Shown here: positions 1 through 10,071 of the stretch, in pieces
How positions within the stretch are numbered: position 1 is the stretch's first letter
Layout: the number at the start of each line of letters is the position of its first letter
Assembly (NCBI RefSeq): GCF_001013905.1
Contig: NZ_LN831788.1
Coordinates: forward strand, 1 to 64,000
Source of the DNA: Streptomyces leeuwenhoekii
GTDB taxonomy: Bacteria; Actinomycetota; Actinomycetes; Streptomycetales; Streptomycetaceae
Direction: 5' to 3'
DNA length: 64,000 nt
Position numbers and translations under genes: made by a program
The notes under the pieces: generated by a model
Databases searched by the model: none
Told to the model about the DNA's origin: nothing
What the model saw: the letters and a program-made list of their open reading frames with translations, nothing else

Positions 1-16
1 AGGAAGGAGCCCGCCG

Positions 17-3000
17 ATGAGCCAGTGGAACCTCTCCGTGCGCCTCACCGGACAGGGCTCCGGGCTGACCCGCACCCTGCGCACCCTGGCTCGGGAGGCT
101 AGGGACGCTTCCCGTGACGTCAACGCACTCCGCCGCGACATCGACCGCCTCCGCGCAGAAGCCGGGCAAGGCATCCGCCTGAGCCTGCGACTCGAAGACC
201 CCATGCAGCTTCGCCGCGACGTGGCCGCGGCGGTGCGGTGGGCGTCGATGAACCAGAGCATCACCGTCCGCGTGAACGCGGACACCAGCTCACTGACCGG
301 ACTCACCCAGTCCCTCGGCGGCTTGGGAGGCGGATCCCGCAGTTCCCGCGGCATGCTGCAAGGGCTGCTCGCGCTCGCCCCGTCGGCGATCCCGCTCGTC
401 GCCGGCCTGTCCACAGGCGTCGCGGCCCTTGCCGGGCAGTTCGCTCTCGGAGGCGCCGCCGCGACCGCATTCGGGATCGCCCTGGCTGGGCAGATCGAGC
501 CCCTCACAGAAGCCGCGGATGCGGAGAAGAAATACCAGGAGGCCGTACGGGAGCACGGCCGGTCCTCCGCCGAGGCCATGCAGGCCCAGCTCAAGTACCA
601 GCAGATCCTCGCCAGCCTGCCGCCCGAGGCGCAGCAGGCCGCGATCGCCCTGTCCCAGCTGAAGCAGAACTTCTCCGACTGGTCCGACGACATGGCCGGC
701 TTCACGATGCAGCCGGTCACCAAAGGCATCACCATCCTCGACCAGCTCATCCCCCGGATGACACCGCACGTGGAGTCGTTCTCCCGCGAGCTGGACCGGC
801 TAATGAACGCCGCGGGCGGCGCCATCACCACACCCGGCTTCGACGCGCTGGCCGACAAGGTCGCTCAGCTTACCGACCAGCAGCTCGACGAGTTCACCGA
901 CGACGTCATCCACCTGCTGCGCGTCGTCTCCGAAGGCGACGCCGGCGACGGGGTGCTCGGACAGCTCATGGACTACGTCCGGGAGAACGGGCCCGAAGCG
1001 CGCGCCGCGATCCAGGCGATCGGGCAGGCGGTCATGGTCCTCGCCGAAGGTGCCGCCGAAGCCGGCCCGACCATCCTCACCCTCGTTACCGCGGCGGCCC
1101 GCCTGGTGGCCGCGCTGCCGCCCGAGCTGGTCGGCATCATCATCCAGGTCGCCACCGCCCTGAAGCTCCTCCAGCTGTCCGGGGCCGGGATGGCGGTGCT
1201 GGCGGCCGGGCTGGGCCGGGTCCGCACGCAGATCGCCGCGGTGGGTGCCACGTCCGCCGCCGCGGGCGGAGGCATCGCCGGGCTCCGTGCCGCGTTCCTC
1301 GCCCTGGGCACCGCCGCCAAGGCATCGGTGGTGCTCGCCGGGATCGGCGCCCTGGTCTACGTCCTCATGGAGCTGTCCGAGATCGGGCAGGAAGCCCCGC
1401 CGGACGTCGACAAGCTCACCTCGTCCCTGCGGCAGCTGGGGCAGACCGGCAAGGTCACCGGTGAGGCCGCCCGCGTCTTCGGGGAAGACCTCGGCGACCT
1501 CCACGAAAAGGTTCGGGCGCTGACCGACCCGTCCGCGGTGGACGACATCCAGCAGTGGATCGTCACTCTGGGCGGCCTGGGCGACTGGGACTCCACCCCG
1601 GTCAAGAAAGCCAAGGAAGACCTCGACGCCGTCGACAAGGCCCTCGCGGGCCTGGTGAAGAACGGGCAGGCCGACCTGGCGGCGGAGGCGTTGAAGCGGC
1701 TCACGGCCGAGTACGGGAAGGGCGGCCGGGACACCAGCCAGTTCACCAAGCAGCTCGACGACTACGAGTCCGCGATAGAAGACGCAAGGTTCGAGCAGGA
1801 ACTGGCGGCGGCCAGCATGGGGCTCTTCGGCCGGGCGGCCATGGACACCCAGGCCAAGCTGGAGGCGCAGAAGAAGTCCGCTGATGGGCTGAGGCAGTCG
1901 ATCCTCGCGCTGAACGAAGTCAACCGGGCCGCCGGCTCCGCCATGTCGGCGTTCGAGCAGTCCCTGGACGACGTCACCAGGGCGACCCAGAACCATGCCG
2001 GTGCGCTGAGGATGCGCGACGGTGAGCTGGACCTCGGCTCGCAGAAGGCCCGGGACGCCGAGAAAGTGCTGTCCGAACTGGCCGCGAACACCGATGCCGC
2101 GGCGGCTGCCGCACGCGAGCAGGGCAAGTCATGGGAGCACGTCAATGGGATCTTCACCGAGGGGCGGAGTGCGTTCATCGCAGCCGCCGACAGCATGGGC
2201 CTCACCCGGCAGCAGGCGGAGGCACTCGCCGACTCCTACCTGAAGATCCCCGACGCGAAGTCGATGACGCTGGAGATGCGGACCGAGGACGCGGTCGCCA
2301 GCCTCAACAACGTCATCGCCGCCATCCAGGCGACCCCGGACGCCAAGTCCGTGACCGTGAGCGCACTGACCGACGATGCGGTCATCATGCTCGAGGCGCT
2401 CGGCTACAAGGTCACCGAGCTCAAGGACGGCCGGTTCACGGTCACCGCGGAGACCGGGACCGCCAGCACGAATCTGGACCAGGTCCGGCAGAAGCGTGAC
2501 GGGCTGCAAGACAAAACGATCGTGATCAACTCGTCCGTTGCCAGCACCATCGCCGACCTGCAAGCGGTCCAGCAGAAAGTCGCCTCGACCAACGGCAAGA
2601 CGATCACGATGAAGGCGCCGACCGCGGAGGCCCGTCACCAGCTCGAGCTGCTCGGATTCAAGATCCGTGACACCAAGGGCAAGAACGTCGTCATTACCGT
2701 CCCCACCGGCACGCAGCGCGCCAACGTCGGTGCCCTCGGCTCCGCGATAGCCGGGCTCAGGGACAAGACGGTCACCATCACCACCCGGCACGTCAGCATC
2801 CACGAGACGGTCCGGAAGAACACGCAGACCACCGCCGACCTCATCGCTCAGCAGGCTGAACGGTTCGCCCAGGCGGACGGCGGCACCATCGACTTCTACG
2901 CCCGCGGCGGCATGCGGCGCGAGAACCACGTCGCGCAGATCGCCCCGTCAGGGGCGTGGCGGGTGTGGGCCGAAGACGAGACCGGCGGCGAGGCGTACAT

Positions 3001-4243
3001 TCCCTTCGCCCGGTCCAAGCGGGTCCGGTCCCGCGCCATCGCCGAGGAAACCATCCGCCGCCTGGGCGGCGACCCGGCCACCATCCAGTGGAACGCCAAC
3101 GGCAACATCACCGACTGGCGCTACGACCCCGTCTCCGGGTCCCTCTACTCCGCATCCGACGCCGGGCAGGCCGGCCACAAGACCAAGAAAGTCAAGGTCA
3201 AGGTCAAGGGCAAGTGGCAGACCAAGGAGGTCGAGTACTTCGACATCACCGCGGTCGAGAAGAAGCTGAAGGCCGCAGCGAAGGCCACCACCGTCTGGAA
3301 CAAGAACCTGGAGAAGGTCGCGGACCGGGTCGGTGGAGACGTCGCCGAGGCCCTCGCCTCGATGGGCGAGGACGGCATGAAGCTCGCCGAGAAGATGGCC
3401 AAGGGCTCGACGAAGTACATCAACGAGATGGCTGCCGCCCTGCGGAACCTTCAGAAGACGGCCAAGGCGTCGCTGACGGACTACACGCGGCAGATGGGCG
3501 CGGCGAACAAGGTCAACAGTGAGTTCTCCCGGGACCTAGCGCAGCTCGCGGCGCAGGGATACGGCGACCTGGCGTCGCAGCTCGCGGCGCAGGGCGATGA
3601 AGCTGCGATGCAGCTCGCGGACGCCGCGGCGAGGGACAAGGGCAAGGCGAAGGCCGCGAACGAGCAGGCGAAGCGGGCGAACAGCCAGCTCACCGGCGAG
3701 GAGCAGGCCGACCTCATCCAGATCATCGCCGCGATCAAGAACAAGAACACCGGCATCCACGCGGTCGCGGATGCGACCGGTCTGGGTGAGGACGTCATCA
3801 TCGACGTCGGCAACAAAGCCAAGGTCCAGATCATGCAATTCCTCGGCGGCCGCGCCCAACGGTTCCTCGCCGACCTCTTCAAGGCGAACAAGGGCATGGC
3901 CTACGCGGACGGTGGGATCCGTGCGGGCCTGTACGCCACGCAGGGCGGGATCATCCGGTTCGCGGAGCCGTCCACGCGGGGCGAGGCGTACATCCCGCTC
4001 GGGGAGAACAAGCGGCGCTCGGCGACCGCGGTGCTGTCCAACGTCGCCGGCCGGTTCGGGCTCGGCCTGACCGACGGGCAGGGGCAGCGGGTCGTCATCA
4101 TCCGCGAGCAGGGCCCGCTGGTCGGCGAGTCCCACTTCCACATCGGCGCCCATAGCTCCGACCAGGATCTGGCCCGCGCCGTGGAGGCCCGGCAGGCATA
4201 CCAGCTGAGGCGCCTGGCGCGCGGGGGAGTGGGAGCCCGATGA
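17..4243 (+). CDS. Phage tail tape measure protein
   Basis: This 1408-residue protein should set the length of a siphovirus tail and line its tube. The length, helical N-terminus, Ala/Gly-rich hydrophobic stretches near residues 120-160 and 410-455, and long repetitive beta-type middle (about 740-960, with repeated S-V-T-V motifs) are typical. The motif GEAYIP occurs twice near the C-terminus (about residues 990 and 1320), each after a Gly-rich segment, which suggests an internal duplication; this motif is common at tape-measure C-termini in actinophages. The ATG follows AGGAAGGAG at a good distance. Its last bases overlap the next tail gene by 4 nt. The tail-assembly chaperones expected before it lie outside the window. 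Confidence 0.93.
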   Translation: MSQWNLSVRLTGQGSGLTRTLRTLAREARDASRDVNALRRDIDRLRAEAGQGIRLSLRLEDPMQLRRDVAAAVRWASMNQSITVRVNADTSSLTGLTQSLGGLGGGSRSSRGMLQGLLALAPSAIPLVAGLSTGVAALAGQFALGGAAATAFGIALAGQIEPLTEAADAEKKYQEAVREHGRSSAEAMQAQLKYQQILASLPPEAQQAAIALSQLKQNFSDWSDDMAGFTMQPVTKGITILDQLIPRMTPHVESFSRELDRLMNAAGGAITTPGFDALADKVAQLTDQQLDEFTDDVIHLLRVVSEGDAGDGVLGQLMDYVRENGPEARAAIQAIGQAVMVLAEGAAEAGPTILTLVTAAARLVAALPPELVGIIIQVATALKLLQLSGAGMAVLAAGLGRVRTQIAAVGATSAAAGGGIAGLRAAFLALGTAAKASVVLAGIGALVYVLMELSEIGQEAPPDVDKLTSSLRQLGQTGKVTGEAARVFGEDLGDLHEKVRALTDPSAVDDIQQWIVTLGGLGDWDSTPVKKAKEDLDAVDKALAGLVKNGQADLAAEALKRLTAEYGKGGRDTSQFTKQLDDYESAIEDARFEQELAAASMGLFGRAAMDTQAKLEAQKKSADGLRQSILALNEVNRAAGSAMSAFEQSLDDVTRATQNHAGALRMRDGELDLGSQKARDAEKVLSELAANTDAAAAAAREQGKSWEHVNGIFTEGRSAFIAAADSMGLTRQQAEALADSYLKIPDAKSMTLEMRTEDAVASLNNVIAAIQATPDAKSVTVSALTDDAVIMLEALGYKVTELKDGRFTVTAETGTASTNLDQVRQKRDGLQDKTIVINSSVASTIADLQAVQQKVASTNGKTITMKAPTAEARHQLELLGFKIRDTKGKNVVITVPTGTQRANVGALGSAIAGLRDKTVTITTRHVSIHETVRKNTQTTADLIAQQAERFAQADGGTIDFYARGGMRRENHVAQIAPSGAWRVWAEDETGGEAYIPFARSKRVRSRAIAEETIRRLGGDPATIQWNANGNITDWRYDPVSGSLYSASDAGQAGHKTKKVKVKVKGKWQTKEVEYFDITAVEKKLKAAAKATTVWNKNLEKVADRVGGDVAEALASMGEDGMKLAEKMAKGSTKYINEMAAALRNLQKTAKASLTDYTRQMGAANKVNSEFSRDLAQLAAQGYGDLASQLAAQGDEAAMQLADAAARDKGKAKAANEQAKRANSQLTGEEQADLIQIIAAIKNKNTGIHAVADATGLGEDVIIDVGNKAKVQIMQFLGGRAQRFLADLFKANKGMAYADGGIRAGLYATQGGIIRFAEPSTRGEAYIPLGENKRRSATAVLSNVAGRFGLGLTDGQGQRVVIIREQGPLVGESHFHIGAHSSDQDLARAVEARQAYQLRRLARGGVGAR

Positions 4244-5136
4244 GCACACCTGTAGAGCTGATCGACGGTCAGCACGAGCTGGCCGGCTTCCTGATCGGCA
4301 AGGACACCCCGGTCGTCATCGCCACCATCGAGGGCCTGGGCCGGGCGCCGGTACGGACATCGGACACCGAGCCGCCCGGCGAGGACGGCCTGTGGCTCGG
4401 CCAGGATCTGTTCGCCGGCCGGGAGGTCCGGATCGACGCCGCCATCAAGGTGCCCGGCGACGAGGCCGGCGCCCTGGCGGTGCACGAGGCGTTGCAGAAC
4501 GCGGCCGACGACGAAACGGTCCGCCTGGCGGGCGGCGCCGCCACCACTCTCCGGCTGAAGTTCCCCGGCCGCCCGTCACGCACGGTGCGGGGCAGGATCC
4601 GCAAGTTGGATGCCGACCTGTCCCAGGCCAAGCACGGCTGGATCCCCCTCGACATCGAGTTCACCGGGCAGGACCAGCTGTTCTACGCGGACCTCCCAGA
4701 CACCACGTCGATGCCGCTCGGCTCCGTCGCGCGCGGCGGGCTGACGTTCCCGCTGATGTTCCCGTTCACGATCGAGCTCACCGCGGGCGCCATCGGCCGG
4801 CCCGGGTTCCTCGACGTGGCGGGCACCGCCCCCACCTGGCCCGTGCTGCGCGTGCACGGCCCCTGCGCCAACCCGAAGATCACCCACGTGGAGACCGGCC
4901 GGTCCCTGACCGTGCAGGGCTCTCTCGCAGCGGGGGAGTGGGTGGAGATCGACACCCGGCCCGGATGGCGGACCGTGCTCCGTGACAACGGCGGCGGCAT
5001 GCCGCTGACCCCGCAGTCCCGCATCGACCTGTTCCGCCTGCTGCCTGGCATGAACGAACTCCACTGGACCGCGACCGACCCTACTTTGACCAGCACTCTG
5101 GCCGTCACTTGGTGGCCGGCCTACAAGGCCCTCTGA
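4240..5136 (+). CDS. Distal tail protein (Dit-like phage tail protein)
   Basis: A 298-residue protein directly after the tape measure, the usual position of the distal tail protein that joins the tail tube to the baseplate. It has the mixed beta pattern of this family: an N-terminal half (residues 1-140, including LGQDLFAGREVRID) and a C-terminal galectin-like half ending in a segment containing MNELHWTATDP. ATG overlaps the tape-measure stop as ATGA, so translation is probably coupled. Assignment rests on gene order and general pattern; detailed function is inferred. Confidence 0.8.
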   Translation: MSTPVELIDGQHELAGFLIGKDTPVVIATIEGLGRAPVRTSDTEPPGEDGLWLGQDLFAGREVRIDAAIKVPGDEAGALAVHEALQNAADDETVRLAGGAATTLRLKFPGRPSRTVRGRIRKLDADLSQAKHGWIPLDIEFTGQDQLFYADLPDTTSMPLGSVARGGLTFPLMFPFTIELTAGAIGRPGFLDVAGTAPTWPVLRVHGPCANPKITHVETGRSLTVQGSLAAGEWVEIDTRPGWRTVLRDNGGGMPLTPQSRIDLFRLLPGMNELHWTATDPTLTSTLAVTWWPAYKAL

Positions 5137-5147
5137 GGAGACCACCG

Positions 5148-6098
5148 ATGGCACTCGTCCCTGTACCGATCGCGACGCTGGGCGCGGAGCACTCAGCGCA
5201 GCAGTTCCGCATGATGATCAAGGATTTGGCGCGGGACAACCAGGGCGTCACCACCGGATCAGACTTGAAGGTCACCGCTCTCGCGACGCCGGGCGGCGCC
5301 GTGCAGATCGGCGACGGATCCGCGGTCATCGCCGGGAAGGTCTCCCCGGTCCAGGGCTACTACAACGCGTACAACATCGGCTCCGACACCGTGCAGATCG
5401 CTGCGACGGGCAGCACGTCCCGCTCCGACATGCTCGTGCTGCGCGTCGAGGACCCCGAGTACGAGGGCGACCGCGACCCCGCTACGGATCCGATCGTGTT
5501 CTTCGAGGTCATCCCCAACGTTTCCTCGACCGCGACGACGGTGCCGGCCGGGTACTCGGCGATCCCGCTCGCCCGGATCGACATCCCATCGTCCACTGCC
5601 ACGATCACCAACGCGATGATCAAGGATCTGCGGCAGATCGCGAACCCGCGGCGGGAACGGATCCTCACCCCCTACTACTTTCCGGGCCCGTTGCAGGAGA
5701 TATCTGGGACATCCACGACGTGGAAGACCCACCCGAACGTGACCATGGCGACGCTGGCCATCCCATCGTGGGCGGCCACCGCGAAGGTCGTGTTCTCGGC
5801 GACCAACATCCGGCTTGCCGAAGGCGCGATCTTCGCCGGGTTCCGGTTCATGCTCGGCAGCACCGAAGCCGTCCAGGAAGTCCGCATCGACGACAACCAG
5901 GGCACCTCGGCCCGCCGCGTCTACGTGGAGATCGTGGAGACGATCGATCTGACCACCACAGCCGGGGCGGCGATGCGCGGCACCAACCAGCCGTTCCGCG
6001 CTCGGATGCGCACCGACGCCTTCAATGACGGAAAGATCGGCGCCGACTCCCTGACCAGCTACAAAATCGACGTCGAGTTCCTCGAGGGCCGCCTGTGA
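5148..6098 (+). CDS. Minor tail / baseplate protein
   Basis: A 316-residue structural protein. The first 150 residues resemble the family of tail proteins beginning with a short helix followed by Gly/Val-rich beta strands (GGAVQIGDGSAVIAGKV); the C-terminal half (about 180-316) is a beta-sandwich type sequence that could bind carbohydrate. ATG at 5148 is chosen because GAGGAG lies 8-9 nt upstream; an in-frame TTG at 5109 would run into the end of the previous gene. It sits in the tail operon and overlaps the next gene by 4 nt. The exact role in the baseplate cannot be read from sequence alone. Confidence 0.75.
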   Translation: MALVPVPIATLGAEHSAQQFRMMIKDLARDNQGVTTGSDLKVTALATPGGAVQIGDGSAVIAGKVSPVQGYYNAYNIGSDTVQIAATGSTSRSDMLVLRVEDPEYEGDRDPATDPIVFFEVIPNVSSTATTVPAGYSAIPLARIDIPSSTATITNAMIKDLRQIANPRRERILTPYYFPGPLQEISGTSTTWKTHPNVTMATLAIPSWAATAKVVFSATNIRLAEGAIFAGFRFMLGSTEAVQEVRIDDNQGTSARRVYVEIVETIDLTTTAGAAMRGTNQPFRARMRTDAFNDGKIGADSLTSYKIDVEFLEGRL

Positions 6099-7195
6099 CC
6101 AGCCGCTGGCGGTACTGGACCCAGCACGCCCTGACCGGGGTGATGCTGCACCCCGCGCTGCCGCTGACCGACGTCGAGTTCGGCAACGAACTCAACGGCC
6201 CAGGTGAGCTCCGCGGCACCCTCACGCCCCGCTTCGTGAAAGCCAACGCGGCGTCGCTGCTGCCGGGCAAGGCCCTCATCTACGCCGAAGCCGACGGCAT
6301 CCTCCGCTGGGGCGGCCTCATCTGGGACGTCACCGTCGAGGACGGTGAATACCGCCTCGAGGCCGCGTCCTGGTCGTCGTACCTGAACGCCCGCCACGAC
6401 CACCACGGCGAGCTCGCCGGCCGCGGCCCCTACGTGAACACCGACCCATGCAAAATCATCCGCGACATCTGGGCCTACGCGCAGTCCCAGCCCGACGGCA
6501 ACCTCGGCGTCACCGTCGACACGACGACGTCGAGCATGAAGGTCGGCACCCCCGCAGAGCCCTGGCACTCCTACTGGTACGAGACGCCCAACCTCGGCGA
6601 CCAGGTCGACGACCTCATCTCCGAGGACGGCGCCCCCCAGTACACGAACACCTGCCGCTACCTGGCCAACGGCACCGTCGAGAGGCGCCTCAAGCTGGGC
6701 TATCCGCGGCTGGGTGCCCGTCGCACCGACATCAGCTTCCGCACCGGCGTGAACATCGTGACCGCGCCGCCGGTGGAGTACTCGGGCGACGACTACGCCA
6801 ACGTCATCCTCGCCACCGGCTCCGGTGAGGGAACCGCCACCCGCCGGGCTGAGGCGCCGTCCCGGGACGGGGGGCTGCGCATGGAGCATGTTCTGGCCCT
6901 GCCGACCGTCAACGGCAACGACATCCTCGCCAAGCGCGCCGCGGCGGAGCTGAAACGCCGCAAGATCATGGGCCAGGTCGAGACGATCACCGTGCGGGAC
7001 CATCCCAATGCGCCCCTCGGGTCGTGGCAGATCGGCGACGACGTGACCGTCACCGTCAACAACCAATGGGTGTCGTGGTCCGGCTGGGCCCGGGTCGTCG
7101 CCGAGTCCTACCAGCCCGACAAGGCGCCCGACCAGGCCGTCCTCACCCTGAAACGCGCCGACTCCTACCACTACGGACCCCCGGAGGCAGCCTGA
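6095..7195 (+). CDS. Tail protein, baseplate hub-like
   Basis: A 366-residue protein in the position of the siphovirus hub/tail-associated protein. The N-terminal region has the pattern W-R-Y-W then an alternating beta hairpin (TDVEFGNELNGPGELRGTL), and the middle has LRWGGLIWDVTVEDGEYRLEA, a pattern seen in actinophage proteins that wrap the tail tip. No clear peptidase or lysozyme motif is visible. GTGA overlap with the preceding gene and ATG-TGA overlap with the following one show tight operon packing. Function by synteny plus weak sequence pattern. Confidence 0.72.
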   Translation: MTSRWRYWTQHALTGVMLHPALPLTDVEFGNELNGPGELRGTLTPRFVKANAASLLPGKALIYAEADGILRWGGLIWDVTVEDGEYRLEAASWSSYLNARHDHHGELAGRGPYVNTDPCKIIRDIWAYAQSQPDGNLGVTVDTTTSSMKVGTPAEPWHSYWYETPNLGDQVDDLISEDGAPQYTNTCRYLANGTVERRLKLGYPRLGARRTDISFRTGVNIVTAPPVEYSGDDYANVILATGSGEGTATRRAEAPSRDGGLRMEHVLALPTVNGNDILAKRAAAELKRRKIMGQVETITVRDHPNAPLGSWQIGDDVTVTVNNQWVSWSGWARVVAESYQPDKAPDQAVLTLKRADSYHYGPPEAA

Positions 7196-9579
7196 TGGCC
7201 CGCAGCATCCCCCAGGAGCTCGCCCGCCTCGCCCGCGAGCTGAAGGAGATCAAGAGAGGGCAGCGGTACGCGCACGGCGGCAGCATCGAGAACAGCGCGG
7301 TCGAGGTCAAGGACGGCACGGGGAGTCTCCGAGCGATCGTCGGCGTGCAGGCCGACGGGACCACCGCCGTGAACATCGTGAACGGGCCGCCGCCGCCTCA
7401 GCCGAGCCCGCCGATCGTCACCCCGGTTCTCGGCGGGGTCGCCGTCTCCTGGGACGGCGCCTTCGCTGATGGTGCCGTGCTGCCGCTGGACTGGCAGCGC
7501 ATCGAGGTACACGCCTCCGCCATCGACGGCTTCACCCCCGTCCCGGACACCCTCCACGGCACCATCGAAACCCCGCAGGGCAGCACGGTCGTCGCCGCCA
7601 CCGACACCCCCGTCTACGTCCGGCTGCTGGCCCGCAGCACCTCCGGTACCGCCTCCACGCCATCCGCTCAGGCTGGGCCCGCCGGCCCGGCGCCGGTCGT
7701 CGCCCAGGAACTCCTCGACGGGATCGTCACCAGCAGCAAAATCGCCGCCGGCGCGGTCACCATCAACGCGCTCACCGAATCCCTCGCCGACACCGCCTCC
7801 CAGCGCTACGTCGATGCCATGGGCGACCCGACCGCGTGGACCGTCCTCACCAAAGCACCAGCCGCGACCTGGACCTTCCTGGACGGCGTCACCGACGCCC
7901 GCACCGGCAGCACCGTCGCCCAGGCCACCGGCTACACCGTCGTCCGTGGCACCCTGCAGATGCCCTACGACCCCGACGTGCTGTACCGGGTCTCCGTCCG
8001 GGCCCGGACTACAGCCGCGTCCGCGTCCGGCACCGACACCCTGTACGCCGGCGTCCTCGGCATCGCCGCGGACGGCGTCACGTACGTCAACCGGACCGGC
8101 GCCAACTCGTACTACACCCAGCTCTACCCGGCCGCCTCGAACACAGCGCAGCCCACCGCCTCGGGCTGGGTCACCTACACCGGCTACCTGAAAGGGCACG
8201 CCGCGTCCGGGACCGTCGGCACGATGCCGGATCCGCGCACCCCGGGCGCCGCCCACACCAACGTCCGCTTCCTCGCCCCGCTGCTGTACCTGAACTTCGG
8301 CTCCGGAACCTCCGGCGACACCGGCACCATGCAGGTCGACGCGTTCACCCTGGAAGCGCTGAAGACCGGCGTCGTGAACAGCAGCAACCTCGTCGCCGGG
8401 TCGGTGACGACGGCCGCGCTCGCCGCGGACTCGGTCACCGCCACACACATCCAGGCGAACGCCGTGACGACAGCTAAGCTCGACGCGGAAGCCGTCACCG
8501 CAGCGAAGATCGCGGGCCTGACCATCACCGGCGACAAGATCGCCGCGAACGCCATCACCGTCGGCAAGCTCGCCGCTGGCGCCGTGGACGCGACCGCGCT
8601 CGCCGCGGACGCCATCACCGGCAAGACCATCACCGGTGGCATCATCAACGGTTCCCTTATCCAGACCGCGACCAGCGGGCCCCGGGTCACCGTCAACGAG
8701 GACAACCTCAACAAGGTCCTCGTCTACGACGCGACCACCCCCACCGCGATCGGGGAACTCTCCGAGCGGGGCCTGCTCCTCCAAGGCAACAACGGCGCAA
8801 TCCTCTGGCTCGACCCGGACAGCGCCTATCCGAACCTGCGGTTCACGAACGCGGCTCAGACGAACAGCGCCTACGTCAACGTGTCCGAGACCTCGCCGGG
8901 CGCCGCCGACCTCGGCCTGACCTCCGGGGTGTTCACCGGATCCGGGTTCTCGGACATGAAGTGGCGCACGTTCATGGGTAACGATTTCGCGGTCATCGAG
9001 CGAATCAGGAACGCTGACGATCAGTACTCGGTGGGTGGGCGTTTCTTCCTCAGCGGCACCTCCGCCTCTCTCGGCTACCGCGACTCCGGCGGCACGTCCC
9101 AGAGCAGCACGCTCTTCGTGCAGGCTGGGCACGCTTTCGTCAGCGGCGGACGGTTCAGCGTCCAGCCCCCCGCATCGTCGTCCAGCGCTGTCCTCGTTAG
9201 CGTGGCCGCCGGGCACACAGGCAACCTGCTGAACCTCACCGTTGACGGTGCCACCAGGATGAACGTCGACAAGGACGGCAACACTGACATCAAGGGCATC
9301 ATGACGGCCGGGAACATCGCGTCCGGCACCATCACCATCACCCCCTCCGCCGCCCACACCCCGACCAGCGCCAGCGTCAACTTCGGCCCGCTGAAGGGCA
9401 CTACTTTCCGCGGCTACGCCACCGCCGTCACCACCGTGCCCGGCGTCCGCACCCCGGTCGGCGCCCAAGGCGTCACCGGCGTTTCCGTCTCCTCGGTTAC
9501 TTCCAGCAGCATGCTGGTCTGGGTCAACCGGGAGAACACGACCGCAACCGTCATCAACTGGATGGTGATCGCATCATGA
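7195..9579 (+). CDS. Large minor tail protein with hydrophobic repeat helix region
   Basis: A 794-residue structural protein. The first 35 residues form a charged helix (ELARLARELKEIKRGQRYAH) common at the N-terminus of actinophage minor tail proteins. Residues about 60-150 look like a fibronectin-type module (RIEVHASAIDGFTP, TPVYVRLLARST). Residues about 390-490 hold repeats of the type ANAVT..KL.AGAV, typical of trimeric tail fibre or tail-tip shafts. The C-terminal part is beta-rich and may contact the host. ATG at 7195 overlaps the previous TGA; an earlier in-frame codon at 7024 would overlap the previous gene too far. Confidence 0.78.
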   Translation: MARSIPQELARLARELKEIKRGQRYAHGGSIENSAVEVKDGTGSLRAIVGVQADGTTAVNIVNGPPPPQPSPPIVTPVLGGVAVSWDGAFADGAVLPLDWQRIEVHASAIDGFTPVPDTLHGTIETPQGSTVVAATDTPVYVRLLARSTSGTASTPSAQAGPAGPAPVVAQELLDGIVTSSKIAAGAVTINALTESLADTASQRYVDAMGDPTAWTVLTKAPAATWTFLDGVTDARTGSTVAQATGYTVVRGTLQMPYDPDVLYRVSVRARTTAASASGTDTLYAGVLGIAADGVTYVNRTGANSYYTQLYPAASNTAQPTASGWVTYTGYLKGHAASGTVGTMPDPRTPGAAHTNVRFLAPLLYLNFGSGTSGDTGTMQVDAFTLEALKTGVVNSSNLVAGSVTTAALAADSVTATHIQANAVTTAKLDAEAVTAAKIAGLTITGDKIAANAITVGKLAAGAVDATALAADAITGKTITGGIINGSLIQTATSGPRVTVNEDNLNKVLVYDATTPTAIGELSERGLLLQGNNGAILWLDPDSAYPNLRFTNAAQTNSAYVNVSETSPGAADLGLTSGVFTGSGFSDMKWRTFMGNDFAVIERIRNADDQYSVGGRFFLSGTSASLGYRDSGGTSQSSTLFVQAGHAFVSGGRFSVQPPASSSSAVLVSVAAGHTGNLLNLTVDGATRMNVDKDGNTDIKGIMTAGNIASGTITITPSAAHTPTSASVNFGPLKGTTFRGYATAVTTVPGVRTPVGAQGVTGVSVSSVTSSSMLVWVNRENTTATVINWMVIAS

Positions 9580-9917
9580 CCGAGTCCGCGTCCGAATCGA
9601 CACAGAGCACCGAGCCGCCCCAGCCCCCCGAAGGGGATCCGCCGCCCGAGCCGGTCGACCCCGACCCGGAGACCCCGGATCCGATACCCGACCCGGAGCC
9701 CATCACCTGGGAGCCGCAGACGTGGTACGCCGTCACGGCCGCGTGCCGCACCCCCGGATGCCGGCAGGAGAACATCGTCGTCGACATCCCGATGTTCTAC
9801 TCCAACAACGGCGACCCCAAGTTCTGTCGCGTCGTGTGCGCCCAGGACGGCGCGTGCGGCAAGGACGCCACGATCCTCACCGCGAGCAAGCTGGACCCGC
9901 AGCCGCCGGAGGAATGA
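9576..9917 (+). CDS. Small acidic Pro/Glu-rich protein with Cys-rich C-terminus
   Basis: A 113-residue protein translated from an ATGA overlap with the minor tail gene. The first 45 residues are nearly all Pro, Glu, Asp and Ser and should be disordered. The C-terminal 60 residues hold five Cys in the order C..PGC....C.VVC....C and could form a small metal-binding or disulfide-linked fold. It closes the tail operon, being followed within 10 nt by a hairpin terminator. Similar small proteins end tail modules in Streptomyces phages; the function is unknown. Confidence 0.7.
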   Translation: MTESASESTQSTEPPQPPEGDPPPEPVDPDPETPDPIPDPEPITWEPQTWYAVTAACRTPGCRQENIVVDIPMFYSNNGDPKFCRVVCAQDGACGKDATILTASKLDPQPPEE

Positions 9918-9924
9918 GCAGCCA

Positions 9925-9946
9925 GGCGGGGGCAACAGCCCCCGCC
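9925..9946 (+). terminator. Hairpin terminator after tail operon
   Basis: Perfect 9-bp stem GGCGGGGGC / GCCCCCGCC with an AACA loop, 8 nt after the stop of the last tail gene. No long T run follows, as is usual in Streptomyces. A TAGCCT hexamer at about 9955 could be the -10 of a promoter for the lysis genes, but no convincing -35 is visible. Confidence 0.6.
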
Positions 9947-10071
9947 GCAGGCCCTAGCCTGATCACAGGGGCGACCCTCCGCCCCGAGCAGCACCCCTCC
10001 GAGGGACGGCCGCAGCATGTGGCCCGCCATCACAGTTCACCTGGGCGCGGGGAGATCCAGGAGACCGGGCG

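Noticed and set aside
7171..9468. Very long open frame on the minus strand opposite the large minor tail gene (about 765 codons)
   Set aside because: Its sequence is Gly/Val/Arg/Asp-rich without domain pattern, typical of the antisense of a high-GC gene; the plus strand has strong tail-protein features and tight operon overlaps.
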